From CAYSYY01 sp964576115 [NCBI: uncultured Gemmatimonadota bacterium] (GTDB lineage Bacteria > Blakebacterota > Blakebacteria > Blakebacterales), in NCBI GenBank assembly GCA_964576115.1, contig CAZNUA010000002.1, positions 80,993 to 144,992 of the forward strand: a stretch of 64,000 nt of DNA, given 5' to 3'. Below, piece by piece: positions 54,805-63,823 of this stretch. The position numbers were made by a program, and so were the translations under genes. The notes under the pieces were generated by a model, which was given only the letters and a program-made list of their open reading frames with translations, was not told where the DNA came from and did not search any database. How positions within the stretch are numbered: position 1 is the stretch's first letter; each line of letters begins with the position of its first letter.

Positions 54805-55440
54805 CTATTTCCAGATGCGGTTTCCGAGCCAGGCGCCCAGGGTGCTCAGACCGGTGAAGGCGGCGAACCCCCGCCAGTCGTACAGCTCGTTCAGGTGGGT
54901 CCAGTAGGCCATACCGGCCAGGCCGCCGGCCAGCGACGTCAGGTAGGTTTTGAGGAAATCGCCTTTCATCGGGCTGATGTTCCGTACACCGCGGGTGGCG
55001 AAGAGGGGAGTGAGTCCGTTGTAGAACAGGACGTTGTAGACCACCTCGCCGTTGATGATTCGATCGCGCTCGTTGGACCCTTCGTTCCAGAGCCAGTTGG
55101 CCTTGCTGAAGTCGGTGTGGTAGTGCGTGATCATATCGGCGCACCAGCCGTAAAACATACCGATCACCGAGCCGAGCCAGGCCCGGCCCAGCTCCCAGTC
55201 CCCGCGACGCCACTGATACGGGGCGCCCGGAACTCCGGACCCGGTCCCGAGGGCGGGCCGGAGTATACCGCCCGGCCGGGAGTTGCGAGCCGCCAGGGCG
55301 AGCGGTCCGTACGCAGCCGCCTGCAGACCGACCGTCACCGAGGTCTGCGGAACGGTCGGCCCGATTGCGGTCTGGGCCGAAAGAGAACAGGGAAGGGCCA
55401 GGAGAAGCAGCAGGCTACAGAATAGACGCAGGGTTCTCAT
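54805..55440 (-). CDS. Secreted or outer-membrane protein of unknown function
   Basis: 211 residues with a signal peptide ending near residue 23 (SLSAQ). The mature part has Trp/Tyr-rich segments (GRAWLGSVIGMFYGWCADMITHYHT, YNVLFYNGLTPLF) and two C-terminal hydrophobic stretches (LTSLAGGLAGMAYWTHL, FTGLSTLGAWLGNRI). I do not recognise a family. It is the only minus-strand protein gene between 23 and 59 kb, and lies between tRNA-Pro and the tRNA-Arg/His/Glu group, a position where foreign or lineage-specific genes are often found. Confidence 0.7.
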   Translation of the reverse strand: MRTLRLFCSLLLLLALPCSLSAQTAIGPTVPQTSVTVGLQAAAYGPLALAARNSRPGGILRPALGTGSGVPGAPYQWRRGDWELGRAWLGSVIGMFYGWCADMITHYHTDFSKANWLWNEGSNERDRIINGEVVYNVLFYNGLTPLFATRGVRNISPMKGDFLKTYLTSLAGGLAGMAYWTHLNELYDWRGFAAFTGLSTLGAWLGNRIWK

Positions 55441-55718
55441 CAGACGCGGTTCCCTCCACTCAGAGAGTGCTTCGGACCACAGGAAAAACGCAACCGGGAC
55501 CGAGGTGTTTACAGATTAGGGAGCGAGGACGTTTCCTGCAAGAGGGTGCTGAACCCTATCGGCCCGGATATCATGGTTGCACCGGGACGACCGGTATGAC
55601 ATTTTTTATTTTCTGTCTCTTCCTGGTGTGGATCGCCGGAAGCCGTCGGAATGCGGTCCGACGCATTGCCGGCGCCCGCGAGCCCGGCGCGAGCAGAGAG
55701 GCGTGTGCGGAGTACCCG

Positions 55719-55796
55719 GCGCCTGTAGCTCAGTCTGGATAGAGCAGTGGACTTCTAATCCACCGGTCGCAGGTTCAAATCCTGCCAGGCGCGCCA
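55719..55796 (+). tRNA. tRNA-Arg (UCU)
   Basis: 78 nt. Acceptor GCGCCTG pairs with CAGGCGC, anticodon stem GTGGA/TCCAC with loop CTTCTAA (anticodon TCT), T-arm GCAGG-TTCAAAT-CCTGC, encoded CCA. Confidence 0.97.
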
Positions 55797-55809
55797 TTGC
55801 ATGGTGCAC

Positions 55810-55887
55810 GGAGAGAGTAGCTCAGGCGGTTAGAGCACCAGGTTGTGGCCCTGGGGGTCGGGGGTTCAAATCCCCTCTCTCTCCCCA
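55810..55887 (+). tRNA. tRNA-His (GUG)
   Basis: Acceptor GAGAGAG pairs with CTCTCTC, with an extra 5' G at 55810 facing discriminator C, as required for tRNA-His. Anticodon stem CCAGG/CCTGG with loop TTGTGGC (anticodon GTG). Encoded CCA. Confidence 0.96.
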
Positions 55888-55893
55888 TACAAC

Positions 55894-55968
55894 GTCCCCA
55901 TCGTCCAGTGGTCAGGACACCGGGCTTTCAATCCGGAAACGGGGGTTCAATTCCCCCTGGGGACACCA
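55894..55968 (+). tRNA. tRNA-Glu (UUC)
   Basis: 75 nt. Acceptor GTCCCCA pairs with TGGGGAC, anticodon loop CTTTCAA (anticodon TTC), T-arm GGGGG-TTCAATT-CCCCC, encoded CCA. It is the last of the Arg-His-Glu cluster, with only 6 nt to tRNA-His. Confidence 0.97.
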
Positions 55969-55985
55969 ACAACAACCTACCCACC

Positions 55986-56006
55986 CCCCGCCCGTACCGG
56001 GCGGGG
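55986..56006 (+). terminator. Strong GC hairpin after the tRNA cluster
   Basis: CCCCGCCCG and CGGGCGGGG form a perfect 9-bp stem with a three-base loop TAC, between tRNA-Glu and mrp. Only TTCGTCTC follows, so termination may be partial and mrp may be reached by read-through. Confidence 0.5.
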
Positions 56007-56031
56007 TTCGTCTCAAGAAGAAGGAACCGGT

Positions 56032-57153
56032 ATGCCTGTTACTCCTGAAGACGTTCTCAAAACCCTGTCGGCCATCAGGGATCCCGACCTCGGCAAAGAT
56101 ATCGTCACCCTCGGATTCGTGAAGGATCTCGCCATCGACGAGGGCCGGGTTTCTTTCACCATCGAACTCACCACTCCCGCCTGTCCGGCCAAGGAGACTT
56201 TTCAGGAGACAGCGACCGAACTCGTCGGTGCCCTCGAGGGAGTCGAGGAGGTCGATGTCACAATGACCTCCCGGGCACCTCAGCCCCATCGGCCTCCCGA
56301 CACACCGCCGGACATCCTCCCCGAGGTGGCCCACATCATCGCCGTCGCGAGCGGCAAGGGCGGGGTCGGCAAATCCACCGTGGCGGCCAATCTGGCCCTG
56401 GCCCTGGCTGCCGATGGAGCCCGGGTCGGTCTGCTCGACGCCGATATCTACGGGCCGAGCCAGCCGATCATGTTCGGGCTCAAGGAACAGCCCCAGGCAA
56501 CCGCCGACCGCAAGATCCTCCCGCTCGAGAAGTACGGCCTCAAGCTGATGTCGCTCGGGTTTATCGCCGATGAGCGGATGCCGGTGATCTGGCGCGGTCC
56601 CCTGGTCGGCAAGATGGTCCAGGAGTTCCTGGCCAATGTCGAGTGGGGGGAACTCGATTACCTCATCGTGGACCTGCCCCCGGGAACCGGTGACGCCCAG
56701 CTGACCCTGGTACAGAGTGCACCTCTCTCGGGAGCGGTCATCGTGACGACCCCCCAGGAAGTCGCCCTGGAAGATGTCGTGCGGGCGCTGAGGATGTTTC
56801 AGCGGGTCAATGTACACATCCTGGGCCTGGTCGAGAACATGGCCTATTTCATCTGCGACGAGTGCGGGAAGCGGCATGACATTTTCTCCTCCGGAGGCGG
56901 CCGGGCGGCAGCTGAAGATCTCGGGATTCCCTTCGTGGGCGAAATCCCCCTCGAGGCTGCGGTCTGCGAGGGAGGAGACGCCGGTACCCCTGCGGTCGCC
57001 GCCGATCCCGGATCGGCGGTCGCCGCGGCTTTTACCGAGATCGCCCGGTCGGTTGCCGCCAACACGAGCATCGCGACCATGAAAGAGAATGTCAGCCAGC
57101 GCGAGCTGGCCGACATTTCGGATAAACGACGGGAGACGGAAGAGGATTCATGA
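56032..57153 (+). CDS. mrp: Mrp/NBP35-type iron-sulfur cluster carrier ATPase with MIP18 domain
   Basis: P-loop ATPase that carries Fe-S clusters to target proteins. 373 residues from the ATG at 56032, with AAGGAA upstream. The N-terminal MIP18/DUF59 domain (LSAIRDPDLGKDIVTLGFV, conserved Cys in TPACPAK) is followed by the deviant Walker A SGKGGVGKS (107-115), DADIYGPSQP, the switch region LIVDLPPGTGDAQLT, VTTPQEVAL and the cluster-binding pair CDEC. It overlaps the next gene by 4 bp. Confidence 0.95.
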   Translation: MPVTPEDVLKTLSAIRDPDLGKDIVTLGFVKDLAIDEGRVSFTIELTTPACPAKETFQETATELVGALEGVEEVDVTMTSRAPQPHRPPDTPPDILPEVAHIIAVASGKGGVGKSTVAANLALALAADGARVGLLDADIYGPSQPIMFGLKEQPQATADRKILPLEKYGLKLMSLGFIADERMPVIWRGPLVGKMVQEFLANVEWGELDYLIVDLPPGTGDAQLTLVQSAPLSGAVIVTTPQEVALEDVVRALRMFQRVNVHILGLVENMAYFICDECGKRHDIFSSGGGRAAAEDLGIPFVGEIPLEAAVCEGGDAGTPAVAADPGSAVAAAFTEIARSVAANTSIATMKENVSQRELADISDKRRETEEDS

Positions 57154-58052
57154 GCCTGCTTGACAAGACTCTCATCACCCTCATGCCGTTGGTTCCCCAG
57201 CCGATTGTGGGCTATTTTTCCCGCCCCTATATCGCCGGGGCGGATCTGGTCGACGGGATCGCGAAAACGCGCCAGCTGATCGAGGAAGGCTGTATCGCTA
57301 CGCTCGACGTCCTGGGGGAGGAGGTTGCAAATCGCGCGGAGACGGAATTCTTCACAGAGCAGTACCTGATTGCTCTTGACCGGATCGAGGCCGAAAAAAT
57401 CGAGTGCAACATCTCGATCAAGGCGACCGCCATCGGTCTGACCATCGATTCCGAACTCTGTGAAAACAACCTGCGGCGGGTACTGACCCGGGCCCGCGAA
57501 CTGAACAACTTCGTCCGGATCGACATGGAAGATTCGAGCGTGACGACGGCCACGCTCGATCTCTACCGGAAACTGCGGGACGAGTTCGACAATACCGGCA
57601 TCGTGCTGCAGTCATACATGAAGCGCAGTCTGGACGACATCGCCGAGCTCGTTCGGCTGCAGGTCAATGTCCGGGTCTGCAAGGGAATCTACGTCGAGCC
57701 CCCCGAAATCGCCTACAAGGACCCCCAGCGCATCCGGGACAACTTCATGGAGATGGTCGAGAACCTGTTCGGGGCCGGCTGTTATGTCGGGATCGCAACC
57801 CACGACCGGCAGCTGGTGGAACGCTCGATCGAGCTGGTGCGCCGGCTCGGTCTCGGACCCGAAGACTACGAGTTCCAGATGCTCCTCGGGGTCACTCCCG
57901 CCCTGCGCCGCGAGATCCTCGCCGACGGGCACCGCATGCGCGTCTACGTGCCCTTCGGAGAGCAGTGGTACGCGTACAGCATGCGTCGGCTCAAAGAGAA
58001 CCCGGCCGTAGCCGGGCATATCTTCCGGGCCATCTTCAAAACCAAGGCGTAA
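57150..58052 (+). CDS. Proline dehydrogenase (monofunctional)
   Basis: Flavoenzyme that oxidises L-proline to pyrroline-5-carboxylate. 300 residues. It matches the short PRODH type: LDVLGEEVANRAE, NISIKATAIGLTID, FVRIDMEDSSVT for the flavin/barrel strands, VRVCKGIYVEPPEIAYKD, GIATHDR and the C-terminal VYVPFGEQWYAYSMRRLKENP, which carries the substrate arginines. No pyrroline-5-carboxylate dehydrogenase is in the window. It is translated by overlap with mrp (ATGA). Confidence 0.94.
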   Translation: MSLLDKTLITLMPLVPQPIVGYFSRPYIAGADLVDGIAKTRQLIEEGCIATLDVLGEEVANRAETEFFTEQYLIALDRIEAEKIECNISIKATAIGLTIDSELCENNLRRVLTRARELNNFVRIDMEDSSVTTATLDLYRKLRDEFDNTGIVLQSYMKRSLDDIAELVRLQVNVRVCKGIYVEPPEIAYKDPQRIRDNFMEMVENLFGAGCYVGIATHDRQLVERSIELVRRLGLGPEDYEFQMLLGVTPALRREILADGHRMRVYVPFGEQWYAYSMRRLKENPAVAGHIFRAIFKTKA

Positions 58053-58207
58053 CCGGCGCTGCGGCACCTGCCGCCGCAGGGTGAATTTGCGGTAAAGGAA
58101 ACCGATCGGAAAACGTCTTACTCTGCAGACAGTGAACGGGTGGTGGAGAAAGGGTGTAGACGAACCGATCGGGAGCGCAACGGGGGTGGAGGAAATGATA
58201 TCCGGAC

Positions 58208-58237
58208 TTGACGCCGGACCCCCCCGATGCCTAGCCT
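58208..58237 (+). promoter_or_regulatory. Candidate promoter for the TPR gene
   Basis: TTGACG at 58208-58213, 18-bp spacer, TAGCCT at 58232-58237. It lies in the 286-bp gap after the proline dehydrogenase gene, in which nothing else is recognised. Confidence 0.4.
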
Positions 58238-58338
58238 AAAGGGTCGGTTTTCGACCGGTACAAGGATGCAACGAGCGGATCCCGACGGGGATCTCAACCA
58301 GGCACCCCGATCAGAGTGACATTCGGGAGGAATGCGGT

Positions 58339-59253
58339 ATGAAGCGTACCATTCTCATGGCGTCCGCCCTCGCGCTCCTGTTGCCGGCCGTTGTGACGGC
58401 ACGGGCCCAGGCACAGCAGATCGAGAATCCCGAGGCGGCGCGCAAGTTCAATGAGGGGAAGAATCTCTTCCAGCAGGGACAGTACGACGAAGCCTTGCAA
58501 TTGCTGCTCGAATCCGCCGAGCTGGAAGCGGGCAACTATCGGGCGCACTACATGCTCGGCCTCACCTTCTCGAGGCTCCGTCAATACGATGAAGCTCTGG
58601 CGCAGCATGAGGCGGCCGTTCGGTTCAATCCGAATTACTACCTGGTCTACTACGCCATGGGCAACATCTACGGTTCGGTGAAGAACGATCCCGAAAAGGC
58701 GATCGAGAACTACGTTCAGGCCGGGGAGGTCTCCGAGAACGTCGGACAGCCCTACTGGAGGGCTTTCTTCAACCTCGGGACAACGTATTTCGAACTCGAG
58801 CGGTGGGATGAAGCCCTGCAGGCCTACAGCAAGGTCGCCCAGTACCAGCCGGTGAACGAGAATTCCTATGAGATGATGGGTCGCATTTACGTCGAGAAAG
58901 GCGATTACCAGAATGCCATGATGCGGTTCCAGCAGGCTGCCGAGCGCAAGCCGACCTGGTACGAGCCGCACTTCTACATGGCCAATGTCCTGAACCGGAT
59001 GGGGAATTACGATCAGGCGATCGACGCAGCCGACCAGGCCCTCGAACTCATGCCGGGCAACGGCGGTGCCCTCTATGAAAAGGGCATGGCCCTGAAGAGC
59101 AAACAGCAGTGGGATGCGGCCGTCGAAGTCATGCGCGAGGCGGCCCGCGATCCCCAGTGGCGGCAGATGGCCGAACATCAGATCGAACTGATTCAGAACC
59201 GGGACGCCTACGTCGACATACCCCCCGACACCACGATCCCGCCGGGATTCTGA
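58339..59253 (+). CDS. Exported tetratricopeptide-repeat protein
   Basis: 304 residues with a signal peptide ending near residue 25 (ARAQA). Six to seven TPR units follow, each about 34 residues, for example NEGKNLFQQGQYDEALQLL, YMLGLTFSRLRQYDEALAQH, NLGTTYFELERWDEALQAY, YEMMGRIYVEKGDYQNAMM, YMANVLNRMGNYDQAIDAA and YEKGMALKSKQQWDAAVEV. TPR arrays bind other proteins, so a scaffold in the periplasm or outer membrane is likely; no partner can be named. The ATG has GGGAGGA upstream. A clear terminator follows. Confidence 0.88.
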   Translation: MKRTILMASALALLLPAVVTARAQAQQIENPEAARKFNEGKNLFQQGQYDEALQLLLESAELEAGNYRAHYMLGLTFSRLRQYDEALAQHEAAVRFNPNYYLVYYAMGNIYGSVKNDPEKAIENYVQAGEVSENVGQPYWRAFFNLGTTYFELERWDEALQAYSKVAQYQPVNENSYEMMGRIYVEKGDYQNAMMRFQQAAERKPTWYEPHFYMANVLNRMGNYDQAIDAADQALELMPGNGGALYEKGMALKSKQQWDAAVEVMREAARDPQWRQMAEHQIELIQNRDAYVDIPPDTTIPPGF

Positions 59254-59281
59254 AACCGGGCAGACCACGAAGCAACACAGC

Positions 59282-59308
59282 AAGGGCGGTCGAGAGACCG
59301 CCCTTTTT
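59282..59308 (+). terminator. Intrinsic terminator after the TPR gene
   Basis: AAGGGCGGTC and GACCGCCCTT form a perfect 10-bp stem with loop GAGA, followed by T's. It separates the plus-strand TPR gene from the converging HD-GYP gene. Confidence 0.92.
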
Positions 59309-59342
59309 CCAACTACTCCCCGATATCCCGCACTCGTGTGCC

Positions 59343-60977
59343 CTACTCCCGGATGTCCTCCGGACCGGTGATATAAAGCATCGGCTCGGCCTTCAGGTCG
59401 ATCGACCGGCCCTGTTCCAGGGCCGACCCGTCTGAGGCGAAAAGAACCCGGACGATCGGCCGGAGCGGGTAGCCCCGGTTGATCTCCTGGACCTTGCAGA
59501 CCTCCCCGGTATTGAGACGGACATAGGAGCCGATCGGGAAGACGCTGACCTCATCGATGAAAGCCTTGACCATCTCGCTCGGGAAGAGCTGTCCCCCCAG
59601 GCGGATGAGCTGCTGCAGAACATTGAAGGGGATCATCCGGTCGCGGAAGGGCCGCATGTGAGTCAGGGCTTCATAGGTATCGCATAGACCGATGATAACG
59701 GCATAGGGATGGATATCGTTGCCGGATATAGCCTCGGGATACCCCGAACCGTCATGGCGTTCGTGCTCCTGGTACACCACATCGGGCAGCCAGGGGTAGG
59801 CACCGGCATAGGTCTGCAGGATCTGTCGCCCGAAGGCGGGATGCTGCTTGATCTGTGAATAGCCGGCCTGGTCGAGCTTGCCCTGGCGGGTGATGAGCCC
59901 TTCCGGGAGCTGGGTCATGCCGATGTCGTGCACGGCTGCGGCCAGGGTGAGTTCGAAGAGCTTGCGCTCGTCGTAGGCGCGCCCCATACCCAACCGGGCG
60001 GCCAGAAGGGTGACGTTGACCATGTGGGTGGCCAGGTAACGGTCGGCGTCATGGAAATCGGGCGTTCGGCTGATGACCTGCAGGCAGATGTCCCGTGATT
60101 CCCGAAGCCGGGCCAGCAGATTCTCGACGATTCCGGTGACCTCCCCGAGGGGGGGATTGGACCGGCTGCGGTGGCCGGAGATGAAGCGGTGAAGCACCTC
60201 GGCCGTCTGATCGTACAGCTGCTCGCGGGCGGCAACCGCCTGACCTGTTTCCCCGGCCGGGATTGCCGGATCTGCCTGAGTCTCGGTGAGATCGGGAATG
60301 ACCGGCCTCTTGATTCCGGCGGGAGGCTCAGAGGGCACCATCTCGGCCAGACGGGCCGCACTGCCGGAAGCGGACTCGGGAACCGGTTCTTCCCGCCCGG
60401 CCGGGGGCTCCGGTTCGGGAGCCGGCGGGGAAGGAGGAGCCTGTGTGGGAGGCGTCTCGCGAACCGGTGGCGGTGGGGGGGGTGAGGGGGGTGCCGCTTC
60501 GGGGAAGAGGGTACCGCCCATGTTGTCCGGCGCACCGGCTTCGCTCTCGACGATCGGGCCGGAGAGAGCACGGACGGCTTCGAGCAGATCTTCCTGCGAA
60601 ACCGGCCGGGTGAAGATACGCAGACCGGGGATGCCGGAGAAGAACTCGGCGGTGTCGCGATCGGGAACGATCGCGATCGCCCGGACCGGTCCGGATAGCG
60701 CCAGCTCGTCGATGAAAGCGCGGGCTCCCTCGAGATCGCCGTCGATGACAGGGATCACCCGACCGGCCGCCCTGATCAGTCCGAGGGCTTCTTCGAAAGA
60801 CTGAAAGTGACGCATGCGGAATCCGCGCACCTCGACCGCCCGGCGGACGTCGGTCACGACCTCGGCGCTGGTGGTGACGATGAGGATCTCCGGCAGGGTT
60901 TCTCCAGCCGGTCTCTTCTGTTCCCGGACGGGGCGGCGCCCGTCCTCCGGGCCGATGGCGTTACTCAGCCTGACCAT
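59343..60977 (-). CDS. HD-GYP domain protein with pseudo-receiver domain
   Basis: 544 residues from the ATG at 60977. The N-terminal 150 residues look like a receiver (ILIVTT, VIDGDL, FTRPVS), but the acidic pocket is TTSAE and the conserved Lys is Arg, so phosphorylation is doubtful. A Pro/Glu-rich linker of about 100 residues follows. The C-terminal HD-GYP domain has HDIGMTQLPEGLI, HPAFGRQIL and HERHDGSGYPE, typical of cyclic-di-GMP phosphodiesterases. It is the last gene of the minus-strand polysaccharide cluster and overlaps the WecA-type gene by 17 bp, suggesting control of polysaccharide production by cyclic-di-GMP (inference). Confidence 0.88.
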   Translation of the reverse strand: MVRLSNAIGPEDGRRPVREQKRPAGETLPEILIVTTSAEVVTDVRRAVEVRGFRMRHFQSFEEALGLIRAAGRVIPVIDGDLEGARAFIDELALSGPVRAIAIVPDRDTAEFFSGIPGLRIFTRPVSQEDLLEAVRALSGPIVESEAGAPDNMGGTLFPEAAPPSPPPPPPVRETPPTQAPPSPPAPEPEPPAGREEPVPESASGSAARLAEMVPSEPPAGIKRPVIPDLTETQADPAIPAGETGQAVAAREQLYDQTAEVLHRFISGHRSRSNPPLGEVTGIVENLLARLRESRDICLQVISRTPDFHDADRYLATHMVNVTLLAARLGMGRAYDERKLFELTLAAAVHDIGMTQLPEGLITRQGKLDQAGYSQIKQHPAFGRQILQTYAGAYPWLPDVVYQEHERHDGSGYPEAISGNDIHPYAVIIGLCDTYEALTHMRPFRDRMIPFNVLQQLIRLGGQLFPSEMVKAFIDEVSVFPIGSYVRLNTGEVCKVQEINRGYPLRPIVRVLFASDGSALEQGRSIDLKAEPMLYITGPEDIRE

Positions 60978-62121
60978 GAGACGTTTCCTCCGCGGACGCA
61001 TTCCGTCGCTCCATGAAGAGCATGAAACGGCCGATGATGATCAGTATGACCGCGCCCTGGATAAGAGACAGGATTGTCAGCAATCCCGATTCAGTCTCCA
61101 GGGTAATGGCGCTCAGAGCAAGGACTACCGTAATAATACAGAGAAAGAGAACGGTATCGAAACGGTTCAGTCCCAGCTTCAGGAGCCGGTGGTGAATGTG
61201 ATCGCGACCGGTGTATTCGATCCACTCCCGGAAAGTACGTATGCGGCCGTCGGCGATCCGGGTGATGGTGATGAAGGTGGTGTCGAAGATCGGAACTCCG
61301 AGAACGAGCAGGGGAATGGCGATCTGAACCGCCATCGTATCTGAGGGCGTACCCCACTGGCCGACGATCGCGATCGCGGCCAGGGCAAACCCGAGCATCG
61401 TGGCTCCGGCGTCGCCGAGAAAGGCCGAGGCGGGCCGGGGACGGAAGTTATAGGGCAGGAAACCGGTGCAGGCTCCCCCCAGAGCGGCACAGAGCAGCAG
61501 GAAGGAATACTGACCTGTGTGGATTCCGATCAGACCGAAAGCCACCGCGGCCGTGATCGTCAAACTGGACGCCAGACCGTCGATCCCATCGAGGAAGTTG
61601 ACGGCATTGGCCAGCCCGATCAGCCAGAGAGCGGTGATGATGTATTCCAGAATATCGCCCCACCAGAAATCAGGCAGGAAGGTGATGTGAGTGCCGAGAG
61701 CGATGACGATAGCGGCTGCGGCGACCTGCACGCAGAGTTTGAGCCAGGCCGGCAGTTCGAATTTGTCGTCGAGTACCCCGACAACGAGTAACAGGCCCAG
61801 AGCGTATGTAATGGCCGGCACGGTATCGGACGTGTTGGGGTACACCAGAATCACGACCAGGAAACCCAGATAGACGGCGACGCCTCCGACCAGGGGTACG
61901 GCTCCCCGGTGATGCTTGCGTTCGTCGGGGCGGTCGAGCAGATCGATCCGGTGGGCGAGCCGTCCCAGGATCGGAACCACCGCGGCGGTGACGAGAGCGC
62001 CGAGGGTGAAAGGACCTCCCCACTCGAGCCAGGGGGGCATGGCCAGGCGGGGTTTGAGGTACAGAAAGAGACCGATCCCGATCAGGGCCAGAATGGTGGC
62101 GGTGATCTGACGTCGGTTCAC
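60961..62121 (-). CDS. MraY/WecA-type undecaprenyl-phosphate sugar-1-phosphate transferase
   Basis: Integral-membrane glycosyltransferase family 4 enzyme that moves GlcNAc-1-phosphate or a similar sugar phosphate from UDP-sugar to undecaprenyl phosphate, the first lipid-linked step of surface polysaccharides. 386 residues and about ten helices. Motifs are DLLDRPDERKHH, the catalytic Asp pair VGVLDDKFELP, NAVNFLDGIDGLA, FLGDAGATMLG and the HIHH group in GRDHIHHRLL, favouring WecA/TagO over MraY. It overlaps the aminotransferase gene by 4 bp. Confidence 0.93.
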   Translation of the reverse strand: MNRRQITATILALIGIGLFLYLKPRLAMPPWLEWGGPFTLGALVTAAVVPILGRLAHRIDLLDRPDERKHHRGAVPLVGGVAVYLGFLVVILVYPNTSDTVPAITYALGLLLVVGVLDDKFELPAWLKLCVQVAAAAIVIALGTHITFLPDFWWGDILEYIITALWLIGLANAVNFLDGIDGLASSLTITAAVAFGLIGIHTGQYSFLLLCAALGGACTGFLPYNFRPRPASAFLGDAGATMLGFALAAIAIVGQWGTPSDTMAVQIAIPLLVLGVPIFDTTFITITRIADGRIRTFREWIEYTGRDHIHHRLLKLGLNRFDTVLFLCIITVVLALSAITLETESGLLTILSLIQGAVILIIIGRFMLFMERRNASAEETSHGQAE

Positions 62122-63209
62122 GGCATGATTCCCTGCGTGCGGGCGTCAGCCAGGGTGTCGAGGACCCGCGCCTGTTCGGCTGCAGTCAGGGTCGGGTAGA
62201 TCGGCAGGCTCACCAGACGCCGCCAGGCCCGCTCCGCTTCGGGGAGCGGGGCGGCCCCGGTCAGACGGTCGAGGGTGACCGGCACGGGTCGCCGGCAGTG
62301 TACACCGGCTTTTTCACAGAAAGCCAGGAGTTCGTCTACCTCACCACCGGCCCAGCAGAGATAGCGGAAGTACGATGGCCGGCACCCGGGGTCGATCGCG
62401 ATCGGGGTCAGACCGAGGGCGGGGACGGTCTCATCGTAGCGCTGAGCGACAGTGCTCCGGGCCGATGTAAATTCCTCCAGACGTTCGAACTGAACCCGGG
62501 CCAGGGCAGCCTGCAGATCGCTCATCTTGAAATTGAAGCGGCGGGCCGGGGTCGACTTGCCGTCGTAATCGCGCCGGTCGCGTGCGACAGCGAGCACCTC
62601 GGTGCTGTGAGCCGCCATCAGGCCGCCCTCGCCGGCACAGAGCATCTTGGTGGCATAGAAGGAAAGCACGGCGGCTTCGCCGGTCGAGCCGACCGCGCGG
62701 TCTTTGTACCGGGCGCCCACACTGCCGGCGCAGTCCTCGATGACGATCGGAGCTCTTTTGCACCAGGACCCGGCCTCGAGGGGATAGCCCCAGGGATGAA
62801 CCAGGATAACGGCATCGACTGAACCGGGTTCGAGCGCCTCGGGAGCGGGAGCGAGGCTGCCGGGAGCGCAGTCGAGCAGGACCGGTTCGGCCCCGGCCCA
62901 CTGCACCGCATGCAGTACGGCACTGCAGGTGAAAGCAGGAATCGCGACCCGCTTGCCCTCGGTCAGCCCGAGGGCGATCAGGGTCAGGAGCAGGGCCTGG
63001 GAGCCCGACCCGGTCGCCACCGCCCCCGGGGTGCCGAAGTGAGCCGTGGCCAGCTCTTCGAGAGCCGCCACCTGCGGACCGGCACCGGGGTGCCCGGCGT
63101 CCAGCACGGCCAGAAGAGCCTCGCGCTCGCGCTCACCCAGGGTCGGCCGGGAGTGCGGGACGATCTCAGATATTGATGAGGAGACGCTGGCTGACGAATC
63201 CTTCGGCAT
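62118..63209 (-). CDS. DegT/DnrJ/EryC1/StrS family aminotransferase
   Basis: PLP-dependent enzyme that aminates keto-sugars of UDP/dTDP-sugars. 363 residues. The PLP Lys is in SFYATKMLCAGEGG; other marks are GSGSQALLLTL, AIPAFTCSAVLHA, HPWGYP and IEDCAGSVGARY for cofactor contacts. It overlaps the PIG-L gene by 44 bp from the ATG at 63209; no better start follows at once, so the real start may be a little further in. It would supply an amino sugar for the same polysaccharide as its neighbours. Confidence 0.92.
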   Translation of the reverse strand: MPKDSSASVSSSISEIVPHSRPTLGEREREALLAVLDAGHPGAGPQVAALEELATAHFGTPGAVATGSGSQALLLTLIALGLTEGKRVAIPAFTCSAVLHAVQWAGAEPVLLDCAPGSLAPAPEALEPGSVDAVILVHPWGYPLEAGSWCKRAPIVIEDCAGSVGARYKDRAVGSTGEAAVLSFYATKMLCAGEGGLMAAHSTEVLAVARDRRDYDGKSTPARRFNFKMSDLQAALARVQFERLEEFTSARSTVAQRYDETVPALGLTPIAIDPGCRPSYFRYLCWAGGEVDELLAFCEKAGVHCRRPVPVTLDRLTGAAPLPEAERAWRRLVSLPIYPTLTAAEQARVLDTLADARTQGIMP

Positions 63210-63801
63210 GCCTCACCCTTGCCTGGATCCCCCGGAAGGTCGCGGCACTCAGGGCCATATCGATGATGCTGGTGGCCTCGATATGGGTTTTGGTGATCTG
63301 CGAGGCGTGAGCCCGGAGGAGATCCATCTTGTCTTCGAGGACGGAGGAAATGTCGACGTAGACGTGGGGATTGAAGTTCTGCGAAGTCGGCCCCTCATAG
63401 AACAGGAAATTGGGGATATATCGGGTGGCCGAAAGGGTGCAGGCGGTCAGGTTGCGGTGATCCTGGTGGGTGTCGTCGCGCCAGTGGGTGAAAATGAAGC
63501 GGGGCCGCACCTTGCCGATGATACTTTCGAGTTCGCTGATCAGGTCCTGGCTCAGAGGGATCTGGGTGTCGGTGTATTCGCCCCAGAAGAGATCTGAGGC
63601 CCCGATCAGTTCGGCGCTGCGGGCCATTTCGCGAACCCGTTCGTTCCCGTCTCCGCCATAGGATCCGCGGGTGGCGATGTAGAGGAAGACCCGGTGTCCG
63701 GCCCGGGTGTATTTGAGCAGCGTTCCGCCGCAGCCGTACTCGATGTCGTCGGGATGCGATCCGATGGCCAGGATATCAGTGCCCTTCTCCAGGGGTTCCA
63801 T
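63166..63801 (-). CDS. PIG-L (LmbE) family deacetylase
   Basis: 211-residue zinc-dependent deacetylase acting on N-acetyl groups of sugars or sugar conjugates. The metal and catalytic motif SHPDDIEYGCGG is at the N-terminus (about 15-26), with ATRGSYGGDGNERVREM and a second motif HWRDDTHQDHRNL that supplies a further His. The substrate is likely an N-acetyl sugar of the cluster, but BshB-type thiol synthesis is an alternative. The ATG has GGAAGGAG-type sites upstream and lies 22 bp after the WbqC-like stop. Confidence 0.93.
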   Translation of the reverse strand: MEPLEKGTDILAIGSHPDDIEYGCGGTLLKYTRAGHRVFLYIATRGSYGGDGNERVREMARSAELIGASDLFWGEYTDTQIPLSQDLISELESIIGKVRPRFIFTHWRDDTHQDHRNLTACTLSATRYIPNFLFYEGPTSQNFNPHVYVDISSVLEDKMDLLRAHASQITKTHIEATSIIDMALSAATFRGIQARVRHAEGFVSQRLLINI

Positions 63802-63823
63802 GCTCTCGTCCCTCCGCTCCTTC

